Shown piece by piece: positions 1 through 8,103 of a DNA stretch of 64,000 nt. The notes under the pieces are model-generated. The model did not search any database, had not been told where the DNA came from, and was given only the letters and a program-made list of their open reading frames with translations. Positions within the stretch are counted from its first letter, which is position 1. Every line of letters starts with the position of its first letter. The stretch is from Microlunatus antarcticus (GTDB lineage Bacteria > Actinomycetota > Actinomycetes > Propionibacteriales > Propionibacteriaceae): assembly GCF_014193425.1 (NCBI RefSeq), contig NZ_JACHZG010000001.1, forward strand, positions 2,232,001 to 2,296,000, in the 5' to 3' direction. Position numbers and translations under genes: made by a program.

Positions 1-197
1 TGCTCGCGATCGACCCGATCCTCGACATGATCAGGACCGCGACGAACGTCGCCGGCCAGGCGCTCGTGCCGACGATCGTCGCCAAGCGCAACGGGCTGCT
101 CGACCTCGACGTCTACAACGGCGCCAAGGTGAGCTCGATCGACGAGGCCGGCGGCGACGCCAAGGTCCGCGACCGGGAGCTCGCGCACAGCGCCTGA
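1..197 (+). CDS. Dicarboxylate/amino acid:cation symporter, C-terminal end (partial)
   Basis: This is the last 64 or so codons of a gene that begins before the window. The frame starts at base 3 and ends with TGA at 195-197. The visible peptide includes DMIRTATNVAGQALVPTIVA, which closely matches the conserved last membrane region of the sodium:dicarboxylate symporter (SDF, DctA/GltP) family. That stretch carries the Asp and Asn residues that bind substrate and cation. A hydrophilic tail of about 35 residues follows, as in actinobacterial members. The protein would sit in the cytoplasmic membrane and import C4-dicarboxylates, glutamate or aspartate. Which of these it carries cannot be decided from the tail. 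Family assignment is fairly safe; substrate is not. Confidence 0.75.
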   Translation, partial: LAIDPILDMIRTATNVAGQALVPTIVAKRNGLLDLDVYNGAKVSSIDEAGGDAKVRDRELAHSA

Positions 198-241
198 CGC
201 GGCACCGTACGAGACGTACGCACCGCAGCACCCGTACGACC

Positions 242-254
242 GGACCGCCGGTCC
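242..254. terminator. Short GC hairpin between convergent genes
   Basis: GGACCG-c-CGGTCC is a perfect 6-bp inverted repeat in the 102-bp gap between the symporter stop and the stop of the minus-strand GH15 gene. There is no T-tract. The position suits a bidirectional terminator, but the hairpin is short. Confidence 0.25.
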
Positions 255-299
255 CGGACCCCTCGCTGGGACTCGGGGCCGACGGTCTCGTCGTGGCCG

Positions 300-2333
300 C
301 TACGCATCCGGCCGGTCCTCGCCCGACGACACGTCGGCGTCCACCGAGCCGGCCCAGGCACCCGAGGCTGCCTGCTGCTGCTCGGCCTCGAGCTTGATCA
401 CGTGCAGCACGGCGTTGATCAGCGCCAGGTGGGTGAACGCCTGCGGGAAATTGCCCAGGTGCTGCCCCGAGTGCGCGTCGATCTCCTCGGCGTAGAGGTC
501 GAGCGGACCGGCGAAGGAGAGCAGCCGGGCGCAGAGCTTGCGGGCCCGGTCGTACTCCCCGATCTCGCAGAGCGCCGACACCAACCAGAACGAGCAGATG
601 GTGAAGCTGCCCTCCTCGCCGGCGAAGCCGTCGTCGGTCTCCTCCACCTTGTAGCGGAGCACGAGCCCGTTGACCGTCAGCTCCTTGGCGATGGCCAGGA
701 CGGTGTTGCGGATGATCGGGTCGTCCGCCGGCAGGAAGCGCACCAGCGGCGCCAGCAGGGCCGAGGCGTCGAGCGCCTTCGACCCGTAGTACTGGGTCAG
801 CACGCCCCGCTCGTCGACCCCGTTCGCGAGGACGTCGTCCTTGATCTCCTGCGCCGCGAGCTCCCACTCGGCGGCCTTGCCGTCCTCCCCCGTCATCCGG
901 GCGATCTTGGCGCCGCGGTCCACCGCGACCCAGCACATGATCTTGGACGACGTGAAGTGCTGCAGCTCGCCGCGGACCTCCCAGATCCCGGCGTCCGGCT
1001 CGCGCCAGTACTTGAGCGCCTCGGTCACCTGGGCGTCGAGGATGCCCCAGATCCGGCTGTCGAGGTGGTCGGCCGCCTTGAAGTGCAGGTAGACCGAGTC
1101 GAGCAGCGCCCCCCAGACGTCGTGCTGGCGCTGCGCGTACGCGGCGTTGCCGACCCGGACGGGACGCGAGTTCGCGTAGCCCGGCAGCCAGTCGAGCTCA
1201 CGCTCGGTGAGCTCCTTCTCCCCGCCGATGCCGTACATGATCTGGATGTCCTGCTGGTCGGCGACCAGGTCGGCGATGAAGGCGAAGAAGTCCACCGCCT
1301 CCCAGTCGAAGCCGAGCGAGTAGAGGCCCCAGAGGGCGAACGTCGCGTCGCGGATCCAGGTGTAGCGGTAGTCGTAGTTGCGGTTGCCGCCCGGTGTCTC
1401 CGGCAGCGACGTCGAGCCCGCGGCGGCGATGGCGCCCGTCGGGGCGTACGTCAGTCCCTTGAGCGTCAGCGCGGAACGCTGCAGGTAGCCGCGCCACGGG
1501 TGGTCGGGAAAGCGGCCGCGGGCCAGCCAGTGCTGCCAGTGGTGCGCCGTCCAGACCTGCTTCTCGTACGCCTCCTCGTACGTCCGGACGGGGACCGCGC
1601 CGCCCCAGGAGAGGCAGACGAAGCGCGTGTCGCCCTGCTTGAGCAGCGTGCGGGAGCTGGCCTGGCCACCCTCGAACCCGAGCTTCATGTCGCTGGTCAG
1701 GGTCACGGTGACCGGGTCGTCCTCGGTGGTCGCCGTGCCCGAGTAGTAGCCGCCCTCCGTGTACTCCCACGCGGCGTGCTTCTGCCCGTAGTCGAACACC
1801 GGCTCGCAGTCCATCGTCGTCTGCACCTCGCCCGAGACGCACCGGATGGTGCGGATCAGCATGTGCTCGGCCTCGTAGTCGTTGGGCGTGCGCCGGTAGG
1901 TCCTGGACCGGTCCTCCTCGTGGTGCCACGGGCCGATCACGAGCGCGTCGCGCACGATGATCCAACCGGTCGGGGTGCCCCAGCTCGTCTCGATGATCAT
2001 GGTGCCGGGCAGGTAGCGCATCTCGACCGGGACGAGCACGTCGGCCGGCGCCACCCGGAAGGCTCCGGCCCCCCGGCCCAGGATCCGCCCGAACACGCTC
2101 GGCGCGTCGAAGCGCGGCACGCACATCCACTCGATCGCGCCGTTGGGAGAGAGCAGCGCCGACACCTCGCCGTCGCTCAGGAACCCGTAGTCCCCGATCG
2201 GGGTCGAGCGGACCGCGCTGCTCGTGCCGCCCAGCTGCTGGCTGGTCAACCGCTTGCGCTTGCCGGTCCCGCTCCTCTTCGCCATGGCGGAAAGCATCGC
2301 GGGTCCATGATCACGAGGCAAGAGCGGGGTCAC
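300..2333 (-). CDS. Glycoside hydrolase family 15 protein (glucoamylase/trehalase-like)
   Basis: A protein of 677 residues with the (alpha/alpha)6 GH15 fold, expected to release glucose from alpha-glucosides such as trehalose or maltodextrin. The N-terminal substrate-site region reads PIGDYGFLSDGEVSALLSPN. The family hallmark NYDYRYTWIRDATFALWGLY follows. The catalytic-acid region is GIWEVRGELQHFTSSKIMCW, and the second catalytic Glu is likely in EEGSFTICSFWLVSALCEIG. No signal peptide is present, so it is cytoplasmic. The GTG at 2331-2333 overlaps the stop of the upstream GT39 gene by four bases, which suggests translational coupling. An ATG at 2283-2285 (MAKRSGTGK) is an equally possible start, and neither has a clear ribosome site. 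Length is normal for bacterial GH15. Trehalase versus glucoamylase activity is not resolved. Confidence 0.85.
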   Translation of the reverse strand: MTPLLPRDHGPAMLSAMAKRSGTGKRKRLTSQQLGGTSSAVRSTPIGDYGFLSDGEVSALLSPNGAIEWMCVPRFDAPSVFGRILGRGAGAFRVAPADVLVPVEMRYLPGTMIIETSWGTPTGWIIVRDALVIGPWHHEEDRSRTYRRTPNDYEAEHMLIRTIRCVSGEVQTTMDCEPVFDYGQKHAAWEYTEGGYYSGTATTEDDPVTVTLTSDMKLGFEGGQASSRTLLKQGDTRFVCLSWGGAVPVRTYEEAYEKQVWTAHHWQHWLARGRFPDHPWRGYLQRSALTLKGLTYAPTGAIAAAGSTSLPETPGGNRNYDYRYTWIRDATFALWGLYSLGFDWEAVDFFAFIADLVADQQDIQIMYGIGGEKELTERELDWLPGYANSRPVRVGNAAYAQRQHDVWGALLDSVYLHFKAADHLDSRIWGILDAQVTEALKYWREPDAGIWEVRGELQHFTSSKIMCWVAVDRGAKIARMTGEDGKAAEWELAAQEIKDDVLANGVDERGVLTQYYGSKALDASALLAPLVRFLPADDPIIRNTVLAIAKELTVNGLVLRYKVEETDDGFAGEEGSFTICSFWLVSALCEIGEYDRARKLCARLLSFAGPLDLYAEEIDAHSGQHLGNFPQAFTHLALINAVLHVIKLEAEQQQAASGAWAGSVDADVSSGEDRPDA

Positions 2334-4366
2334 GACGTCGGCGAGGTCAGGTCGTAGACCGTCGACCCGTCCACCGTGGTGGAGGAGTAGTGCGCCTCGA
2401 CCCAGGTCGTGATCTGGCTCCCGGACGAGTCGGACCCGCCCTGGCCGCCGCCGCCGTTCCCGCTGCTGGCGATGAAGTAGGTGATGTCGCCGGCGGTCAC
2501 GTACGCCTGGAACTGGGCGAGCGTGGGCGAGTCGTCGCTACCGCCCCAGCCGCCGACGGCCATCACCGCCGTGCTGCTCGACAGGATCAGCGTGGCGGCC
2601 GACTGGTCGCCGACGACGGCGGCGGACCACCGGGTGGAGGTGGCGTTCAGCAGGTCGGTGACCTCGGTCGAGGTGGTCGAACCCTGGCCTCCCCCGCCCT
2701 GTCCCGCACCGCTGGGGGCCTGGTCGGTCTGCGCGCCGGACGTCCGGGTGCCGTCCTGGGTCGGCGGCTGCCCGCCGCCGGGACCGCCCTGGCCGCCGCC
2801 GATCCCGGAGGAGGTGGAGACGATGGCCGGGCCGGCGGTCGGCATGGAGCCGGTGTGGCCGGAGGCGACCGTGGCGACGGTGAACGAGGCGGTGCCGGCG
2901 AGCGCGGACAACGTGCCGACCAGCAGCCCGGCCACGGCCCAACGCTTCAGGCGGCCGGCGGACACGGCCAGGACGAGGGCACCGAGCGAGCCGCCCACGA
3001 GCATGGTCCAGGCCAGCCAGGTCAGCCAGCCGCTCGCGTCGCGCTGCAGGAGGACGAACCCCCAGACCGCGGTCCCGGCGATCATCGCGGCGAGCGTCAC
3101 CCGGGCGGCGTGGCCGTCGCGCCGCAGCCACAGCGCCCGACCGCCGACCGCGATCACCGCGGCGAGAGCCGGGGCGAGCGCGACCGAGTAGTACGGGTGG
3201 ATGGTGCCGGACATGCAGGAGAAGACCACGGCGGTGACGAGCAGCCAGCCGCCCCAGAGCAGCAGGGCTGCGCGGGTCCGGTCCGTCCGCGGAGCGCGCC
3301 GGGTGACGACGAGACCCGCGACCAGCGCAACCAGCGCGGCGGGCAGCAGCCAGGAGATCTGGGTGGCGAACTCGCTGTTGAACAACCGCGTCAGCCCGGC
3401 CGTGCCGCCGAAGCTCGCGCCGCCCCCACCGCCGGTGCCGCTGCTGGCCCCGAAGATGCGGCCGAGGCCGTTGTAGCCGATGGCCAGCTCCCAGAGCGAG
3501 TTGTTCGTCGAGCCGCCGATGTAGGGCCGCGAGGCCGCCGGCCACAGCGCGACCAGGGCGATGAACCAGCCCGCCGAGACCACGAGGGCGCCGGCCGCGG
3601 CGGTCAGGTGGCCGACCCGGGCGCGGAACCGCTCCGGGGAGGCGACCAGGTGGACCAGACCGAACGCGGGGAGCACGAGCAGGCCCTGCGCCATCTTGGT
3701 CAGGAACGCGAGCCCGATCAGTGCGCCGGCGACGATCATCCAGCGCAGCGCCACACGCCCGCGGGGGCTGTCGACCGCCCGCACGACCGCGTACGCGGCG
3801 AGCGTCATCAGCAGCACGAGCATCGCGTCGGGGTTGTCGAAGCGGAACATCAGCGCGGCGACCGGGGTCAGGGCGAGCAGCGCCCCGGCGACGAGGCCGG
3901 CGTACGACCCGGCCCAGCGCTTGACCGTGGCGTACGTGGCGGCGACCGCCCCGACGCCCATCAGGGCCTGCGGCAGCAGCAGGGAGAACGAGCTGAAGCC
4001 GAGGACGCGGGCGAACAGCACCATGACCCACAGCGAGGCGGGCGGCTTGTCGACCGTGATCGAGCTCCCGGCGTCGAGCGAGCCGAACAGCCACGCCTTC
4101 AGCGACTCGGTGCCCGACTTCACGGCGGCGGCGTAGAACTCGTTGGCGTAGCCCGAGCTGGTCAGGTTCACCAGGTAGAGGGCGGCGGTCCCCAGCAGCA
4201 GGAGCCAGAGCAGCGGGCGCGCGAGGCGCGGCTCGTCGGGGCCGCCGAGGAACCACCGGCGCACGGACCGCGAGCCCGGGCGGCGCCGGGTCTCGTCGGT
4301 CTCGAGCACCTGGTCGGTACGGGTACGCCGGGTGGGCAGGGCGCGGAGCAGGAGGGAGCTGGACAC
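2330..4366 (-). CDS. Glycosyltransferase family 39 membrane protein
   Basis: A polytopic membrane protein of 678 residues related to ArnT/PMT-type transferases, which move a sugar from a polyprenyl-phosphate donor to an acceptor outside the membrane. A cytoplasmic N-terminus of about 50 residues leads into many hydrophobic helices. The first outer loop holds the acidic motif and the DKPPASLWV segment typical of the family (about residues 105-115). After the membrane part comes a Gly/Pro/Gln-rich linker (about 520-570) and a final extracytoplasmic domain of about 100 residues (NATSTRWSAAVVGDQSAATL onward) of the kind seen in actinobacterial YkcA/YkcB-like proteins. The GTG start has no strong ribosome site. 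It lies first in a two-gene unit with the GH15 gene. Acceptor and donor are unknown. Confidence 0.8.
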   Translation of the reverse strand: MSSSLLLRALPTRRTRTDQVLETDETRRRPGSRSVRRWFLGGPDEPRLARPLLWLLLLGTAALYLVNLTSSGYANEFYAAAVKSGTESLKAWLFGSLDAGSSITVDKPPASLWVMVLFARVLGFSSFSLLLPQALMGVGAVAATYATVKRWAGSYAGLVAGALLALTPVAALMFRFDNPDAMLVLLMTLAAYAVVRAVDSPRGRVALRWMIVAGALIGLAFLTKMAQGLLVLPAFGLVHLVASPERFRARVGHLTAAAGALVVSAGWFIALVALWPAASRPYIGGSTNNSLWELAIGYNGLGRIFGASSGTGGGGGASFGGTAGLTRLFNSEFATQISWLLPAALVALVAGLVVTRRAPRTDRTRAALLLWGGWLLVTAVVFSCMSGTIHPYYSVALAPALAAVIAVGGRALWLRRDGHAARVTLAAMIAGTAVWGFVLLQRDASGWLTWLAWTMLVGGSLGALVLAVSAGRLKRWAVAGLLVGTLSALAGTASFTVATVASGHTGSMPTAGPAIVSTSSGIGGGQGGPGGGQPPTQDGTRTSGAQTDQAPSGAGQGGGGQGSTTSTEVTDLLNATSTRWSAAVVGDQSAATLILSSSTAVMAVGGWGGSDDSPTLAQFQAYVTAGDITYFIASSGNGGGGQGGSDSSGSQITTWVEAHYSSTTVDGSTVYDLTSPTS

Positions 4367-4591
4367 GTGCCTACCGTCGAGCAGCGCTCTGTGCCGTCCC
4401 GCTCGTCGGCCTGTGAGCCTGTTGTGAGCCTGCGCGGTGCTGGGTCATCTGCCGCTCGACGGCTCGATCGTGCTCTCACGCCACAGCACGGGCCACGGTC
4501 GGCGAGAAACCGGCAGACCGCTCGAGGGCGCGGGTCCCGACCGGGCGTGACCGGCGGTCGGGCAGGCTGGGCCCGACGAGAGGAGCGCACG

Positions 4592-5590
4592 GTGCGCGCA
4601 GTCTGGTACGACCGCCAGGGCCCAGCGGCCGAGGTGCTGCAGGTCGGGGAGCTGCCCGACCCGGAGCCCGGGCCCGGCGAGGTCCGGGTCCGGCTGACCC
4701 TCTCGGGGATCAGCCCGGGCGACACCAAGAAGCGGCGCGGCTGGCTCGGCTCGACCATGCCCTACCCCCGGGTCGTCCCGCACAGCGACGGCGCCGGCGT
4801 GGTCGACGCCGTCGGCGCCGGGGTGGACGCCGACCGGGTCGGCGAGCGGGTCTGGGTCTACGGCGCGCAGTCCTACCGCGCGTCGGGCACGGCCGCCGGG
4901 CTGACCGTCGTCCCGGCGGCCTGCGCCGTCAGCCTCCCGGACCTCGTGAGCGACGAGATCGGGGCCTGCCTCGGCATCCCCGGCGTCACCGCGCACCGAG
5001 CGGTCTTCGCCGACGGACCGGTCCACGGCCGGACGGTGCTCGTGCACGGCGTCCTCGGCGCGGTCAGCTCCCTGGCCGCGCAGCTCGCCGTCCGCGACGG
5101 GGCCCTCGTCGTGTCGACGGTGCGTCGGGCGGGCGACCTCGCAGCGCTCCCCGACCGCCTCCGTGAGCACGCCGTCGCCCTCGACGGACCCGACCCGGTG
5201 GCGGCGATCCGCGCCTTGGCGCCGGACGGCGTCGACCGGGTCGTCGAGGTCGCGTTCTCCGACAACGTCGACCTCGACGCCGCCGTGGTCCGCAACGGCG
5301 CGGTCGTCGCCGCCTACGCCACGCGGTCCGACCGGCCCTCGTTCGACTTCTGGCCGATGCTCTTCGACAACGTGACGATCAGGTTGCTGGGCAGCGACGA
5401 CTTCCCCCCCGAGGCCAAGCAGCAGGCGGCCAGAGACCTCACGGCCGCCGCGGCCGCCGGCGACCTCGAGATCCACGTCGCCCCGCCGCTGCCGCTCGAG
5501 GCGGCAGCGCAGGCGCACGACCAGGTCGACACCGACAACCGCCGCCGGGTCCTGCTCGACGTCACCTCGGCGTCGGCACGTCCAGCCTGA
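4592..5590 (+). CDS. Zinc-independent medium-chain dehydrogenase/quinone reductase family protein
   Basis: A predicted NADPH-dependent oxidoreductase of 332 residues in the MDR (quinone oxidoreductase) superfamily. The start GTG at 4592 is set by AGGAG seven bases upstream, and the protein then begins directly with VRAVWYDRQGPAAEVLQVGE as expected. The catalytic-zinc cysteine of alcohol dehydrogenases is absent (SGISPGDTKKRRGW instead of a GxCGxD loop), so it belongs to the zinc-free quinone-reductase branch. The cofactor fold covers about residues 140-260 (TVLVHGVLGAVSSLAAQLAV). Its last 29 bases overlap the end of the convergent minus-strand gene. Substrate is unknown. The reading frame stays open far upstream, but that part has no protein-like sequence. 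Confidence 0.8.
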   Translation: MRAVWYDRQGPAAEVLQVGELPDPEPGPGEVRVRLTLSGISPGDTKKRRGWLGSTMPYPRVVPHSDGAGVVDAVGAGVDADRVGERVWVYGAQSYRASGTAAGLTVVPAACAVSLPDLVSDEIGACLGIPGVTAHRAVFADGPVHGRTVLVHGVLGAVSSLAAQLAVRDGALVVSTVRRAGDLAALPDRLREHAVALDGPDPVAAIRALAPDGVDRVVEVAFSDNVDLDAAVVRNGAVVAAYATRSDRPSFDFWPMLFDNVTIRLLGSDDFPPEAKQQAARDLTAAAAAGDLEIHVAPPLPLEAAAQAHDQVDTDNRRRVLLDVTSASARPA

Positions 5591-6014
5591 CCGGACCCAT
5601 CCGGACGTTGTTCTCGGCGGTCCAGCTGACGATGACCTGCCGACCCGGGTCGTGGCGGCTGAACCAGACGCTCATCGACTCGTGCGGGGCCAAGGTGGGA
5701 AGCAGCTCGGACGTGGCCGTCTCCACCTGACCGGCGACCGGCTGCGGCGGCCACTGCTCGAGCCCGTCGACGAAGGGCAGCACCCGGACGAGCGAGCCCG
5801 GGGCGTCGCCGACGTTGACCAGGGCCCAGGTCAGGCCGTCGAGGTGCTCGAGGCGGAACCTCGCCTCGGGCGTACGCGACTCAGGCTCGGTGGCCCGTCG
5901 CCGCCGGTCGCTCAGCAGCGCGACCTGGCCCCCGGCGAACCCGAGACCTGCGGCCAGCACCACTCCCACGAGGTAGAACCCCCACTCCACGCCCGCCCCC
6001 TGATCCGCCGCCAT
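5562..6014 (-). CDS. Small membrane-anchored hypothetical protein
   Basis: A protein of 150 residues of unknown function. One N-terminal hydrophobic helix (WGFYLVGVVLAAGLGFAGGQ) is followed by a basic patch (SDRRRR) and a beta-rich domain of about 110 residues with FRLEHLDGLTWALVNVGDAP and MSVWFSRHDPGRQVIVSW. This suggests a membrane-anchored domain, probably facing the cytoplasm because the basic patch follows the helix. The ATG at 6012-6014 has no nearby ribosome site, but a perfect AGGAGG lies at 6033-6038. That site is ideally spaced (six bases) for the in-frame CTG at 6024-6026, so translation may start four codons earlier with CTG. The 3' end overlaps the convergent dehydrogenase gene by 29 bases. 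I do not recognise the family. Confidence 0.6.
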   Translation of the reverse strand: MAADQGAGVEWGFYLVGVVLAAGLGFAGGQVALLSDRRRRATEPESRTPEARFRLEHLDGLTWALVNVGDAPGSLVRVLPFVDGLEQWPPQPVAGQVETATSELLPTLAPHESMSVWFSRHDPGRQVIVSWTAENNVRMGPVRLDVPTPR

Positions 6015-6141
6015 CGGCTCGTGCAGCGGAATCCTCCTGTTTCGCGACGATCTGGATGCTGAGAGCTCGATGGGAATGTTCCGAGAACACCCGGCAGCGT
6101 GTGACCGTAGGTCATGGAGCTCGGCTCCCGAGCCCGCCACT

Positions 6142-6157
6142 GCTCCCGCGCGGGAGC
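6142..6157 (-). terminator. Perfect 16-bp palindrome after the hydrolase gene
   Basis: GCTCCCGCGCGGGAGC reads the same on both strands and begins six bases past the stop of the alpha/beta hydrolase. A longer alternative stem is possible with the upstream GGCTCCCG. There is no T-tract, as is common for actinobacterial terminators. Confidence 0.5.
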
Positions 6158-6162
6158 CGACG

Positions 6163-7011
6163 TCACCGGCTGAGCAGGTCCGTGACGACCGACGCCGTCG
6201 CCGGCTCGAACAGCACGGTGGCGTGGTTCGCCTGGGCACGCTCCCAGGTCAGACCGGGCAGGACCTCCTGGCCCGCGGCGATCGCGCCGTCGGAGAGGAA
6301 CGCAGGCCGCGTGTCGTCGGCCCCACGGGCCGCGGCGATCAGGTGGACCGGGGCAGCCGTCGCCCGCAGCTCCGGCAGGTGCGCGGGCCGACCCAGGGTG
6401 TCGACCGCGTCGGCGACGAGCCGCCGGACGTCCAACCGGGGCCGGAACCCGCCGGCATGCGGTTCGAGGACGGCTTCGGACCAGGCGTGGAACCCGGCGT
6501 GCAGGTCGGGCCGGTGAGCGGCGGCGCCTCCCTCGGCGACCCGTGTGTACGCGTCGACGTCCGGCCAGGTCCGCACCGTGCGCCGCATCTGGAGGGTGAA
6601 CAACGCGCGCACGACTAGGGGACGCAGCAGGACCGACCGCTCGGGCGGCACACCGCCGTCCAGCAGGACGACGGCCACGACGCGCTCGCCCAGCTGCTGC
6701 ACGACCAGCGGGGCCAGGAACGCACCCATCGAGTGACCGACCACGACCACCCGGCGCAGTCCCAGCGCGTCGACGGCCCGCACCACCGCCCCGGCCAGCC
6801 CGGCCAGCCCGGGGGCCACCGGCACGTCGACCGATCCGCCTCGCCCGGGCAGGTCGGGCGCCACCACGGGCACGGTGGGCAGCCGGGCCGCGAGGTCGGC
6901 CCACACCGCCGAGGTGCTGGTGAGCCCGTGCAGGGCGACGACCGTCGGCTGCTCGGGCGAGACGTCGCCCCACGTGCGGACGGCAAGACCGGCGAGCTGG
7001 GTGAGCGGCAC
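6163..7011 (-). CDS. Alpha/beta hydrolase
   Basis: A cytoplasmic hydrolase of 282 residues with the alpha/beta fold. The oxyanion region is VVALHGLTSTSAVWADLAAR and the nucleophile elbow is VVVVGHSMGAFL (Ser in GHSMG). The C-terminal catalytic His is in QANHATVLFE, placed where esterase, epoxide hydrolase and haloalkane dehalogenase relatives have theirs. The acid residue is probably in the segment before that. Likely an esterase or lactonase of broad specificity; the substrate cannot be read from the sequence. The GTG start is preceded by TAGCGT at exactly six bases, so the message is probably leaderless, and a palindromic terminator follows the stop. It appears to be a single-gene unit. Confidence 0.8.
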   Translation of the reverse strand: MPLTQLAGLAVRTWGDVSPEQPTVVALHGLTSTSAVWADLAARLPTVPVVAPDLPGRGGSVDVPVAPGLAGLAGAVVRAVDALGLRRVVVVGHSMGAFLAPLVVQQLGERVVAVVLLDGGVPPERSVLLRPLVVRALFTLQMRRTVRTWPDVDAYTRVAEGGAAAHRPDLHAGFHAWSEAVLEPHAGGFRPRLDVRRLVADAVDTLGRPAHLPELRATAAPVHLIAAARGADDTRPAFLSDGAIAAGQEVLPGLTWERAQANHATVLFEPATASVVTDLLSR

Positions 7012-7017
7012 ACCCTG

Positions 7018-7023
7018 ACGCTA
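7018..7023 (-). promoter_or_regulatory. Leaderless -10 box TAGCGT for the hydrolase
   Basis: TAGCGT (TANNNT pattern) lies six bases before the GTG at 7011, placing the transcription start at or next to the start codon. No clear -35 box is seen. Confidence 0.55.
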
Positions 7024-7070
7024 CGGGAACGGACGTCCACGGCGTCCCGGGAGCGGGTCCGGAGACGACG

Positions 7071-7103
7071 CGGTCCACCGCCTCACGAGGAGACGGTGGA
7101 CCG
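7071..7103 (-). terminator. Hairpin downstream of the wrbA-like gene
   Basis: A perfect 10-bp inverted repeat (CGGTCCACCG and CGGTGGACCG) with a 13-base loop lies 46 bases past the wrbA-like stop codon. It is a candidate terminator for that minus-strand transcript. Confidence 0.45.
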
Positions 7104-7149
7104 GGGTCGTACGGACGTCAGGGCTCGACGCCGGGGTGGAGCGCTCGGC

Positions 7150-7716
7150 TCAGGCGTTCAGGCGACGGCTGATGCTGATCGCGCGCGTGACGAGGTGGTC
7201 GAGCGCGGTGTTGGTGACGTCGCCGACGGGGATGTCGTTCGCCGCACCGGTGACGTGGCTGGCGCCGTACGGGTTGCCGTCGACGAACTTGGAACCGTCG
7301 GTGTAGCCCGGGGTCACGAGGATGCCGCCGAAGTGGATCACGGTGTTGTAGAGCGCGAGCAGCGTCGTCTCCTGGCCGCCGTGCAGGGTCTGGCTGGAGG
7401 TGAAGCCGGCGTACACCTTGTCGGCGAGCTGACCGGTGCCCCACTGCGCGCCGAGGCTGTCGAGGAAGACCTTGAGGCGGCCGGCGATGTTGCCGTAGCG
7501 GGTGGGGGAACCGAGCAGGACCACGTCGGCCCAGACGATGTCGTCCGGGGTCGGGCGCTGGGGCTCGCCCTCGACGGGCTCGTCGTTGTCGCGGCCCACG
7601 GAGCGCAGGCGCACCTCGGCGCCCTGCGCCTCGGCGGTCTGGGCCAGGCGGGAGGCCATCGTGGCGACCGTTCCGGACTGCGAGTAGTAGACGATGGTGA
7701 CCTTGGTGGTCGGCAC
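7150..7716 (-). CDS. wrbA: NAD(P)H:quinone oxidoreductase, WrbA family
   Basis: A flavodoxin-fold enzyme of 188 residues that reduces quinones with two electrons using NAD(P)H and FMN, guarding against redox cycling. The FMN phosphate loop is IVYYSQSGTVATMA near the N-terminus, and the WrbA hallmark GSPTRYGNIAGRLKVFLDSL lies at about 75-95. GGQETTLLALYNTVIHFGGI further on is also typical. Length matches the family (about 190-200). The GTG at 7714-7716 is chosen because AGGAG lies five bases upstream; the open frame extends 11 codons further but without support. An inverted repeat sits just upstream (7733-7746), so expression is probably controlled by a MarR- or HxlR-type regulator responding to electrophiles or quinones. 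Confidence 0.9.
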   Translation of the reverse strand: MPTTKVTIVYYSQSGTVATMASRLAQTAEAQGAEVRLRSVGRDNDEPVEGEPQRPTPDDIVWADVVLLGSPTRYGNIAGRLKVFLDSLGAQWGTGQLADKVYAGFTSSQTLHGGQETTLLALYNTVIHFGGILVTPGYTDGSKFVDGNPYGASHVTGAANDIPVGDVTNTALDHLVTRAISISRRLNA

Positions 7717-7732
7717 GGCATCTCCTGAAGTA

Positions 7733-7746
7733 GTTGAGGGCTCAAC
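7733..7746. promoter_or_regulatory. Operator-like inverted repeat upstream of wrbA
   Basis: GTTGAG-gg-CTCAAC is a perfect 6-bp inverted repeat, and the wider TAGTTGA...TCAACcA extends it imperfectly. It lies 17 bases before the wrbA start codon. The size and symmetry fit MarR/HxlR-type operators that control quinone and electrophile responses. The cognate regulator is not identified; an HxlR-family gene lies at 25663. Confidence 0.5.
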
Positions 7747-8097
7747 CATACCACCGCCGGGCGGACCAGGGGTCGGATCGGGAGATCGGCGGAGCAGACC
7801 GGGAGCCGCGGGTGTCGCGGGCGACCCGCACCGCGTGCAGGGCCAGGGTCACGACGGCCACGATCCCGAGCAGGAGCGTCAGGTCTCGCCCGTGGTCCTG
7901 CAGCAGGGTCGCCTTCTCCGGCGGCTGGCTGCCCTCGAGGTAGATCGTCGGCTCATCAGCCCGGTGACGAAGCAGATGGCGATGGCGATGCCGAGGACCC
8001 GGCCAGCCGCGCCGTCACGGCGGTCGAGCGGAGCGTGCTGGAGAAGTGCGGCCAACAGCCGGGGCGGGCCGCGGGCGTCCTCAGGCCCGGAACGCCG
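7742..8097 (-). pseudogene. Possible frameshifted remnant of a small membrane protein
   Basis: This 387-bp gap between the BLUF gene and wrbA has no intact gene, but two minus-strand frames look protein-like. The first, open from about 8097, contains a hydrophobic helix (GRVLGIAIAICFVTGLMS). At about 7955 the good frame changes by one base and continues as YLEGSQPPEKATLLQDHGRD, then a second helix (LTLLLGIVAVVTLALHAVRV), ending at a TGA at 7742-7744. Joined, they would give a two-helix protein of about 115 residues. No good start codon is present. The sequence may be a decayed gene or contain a sequencing error. I do not recognise the family. Confidence 0.35.
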
Positions 8098-8103
8098 TCA
8101 CGC

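Noticed and set aside
402-2357. Long open frame on the plus strand opposite GH15
   Set aside because: Composition is Arg/Ala/Gly/Val-rich and without domains. It is the antisense of a well-supported GH15 gene. The same applies to similar long frames opposite the GT39, FtsX, antiporter and GH43 genes.
2390-4591. N-terminal extension of the dehydrogenase at 4592
   Set aside because: The frame is open only because it is antisense to GT39. AGGAG before GTG 4592 and the family start decide the shorter gene.
4367-4591. Direct repeat around tgtgagcctgt in the divergent gap
   Set aside because: Two short GTGAGCCTG words only, with no symmetry or second locus; not strong enough to call an operator.
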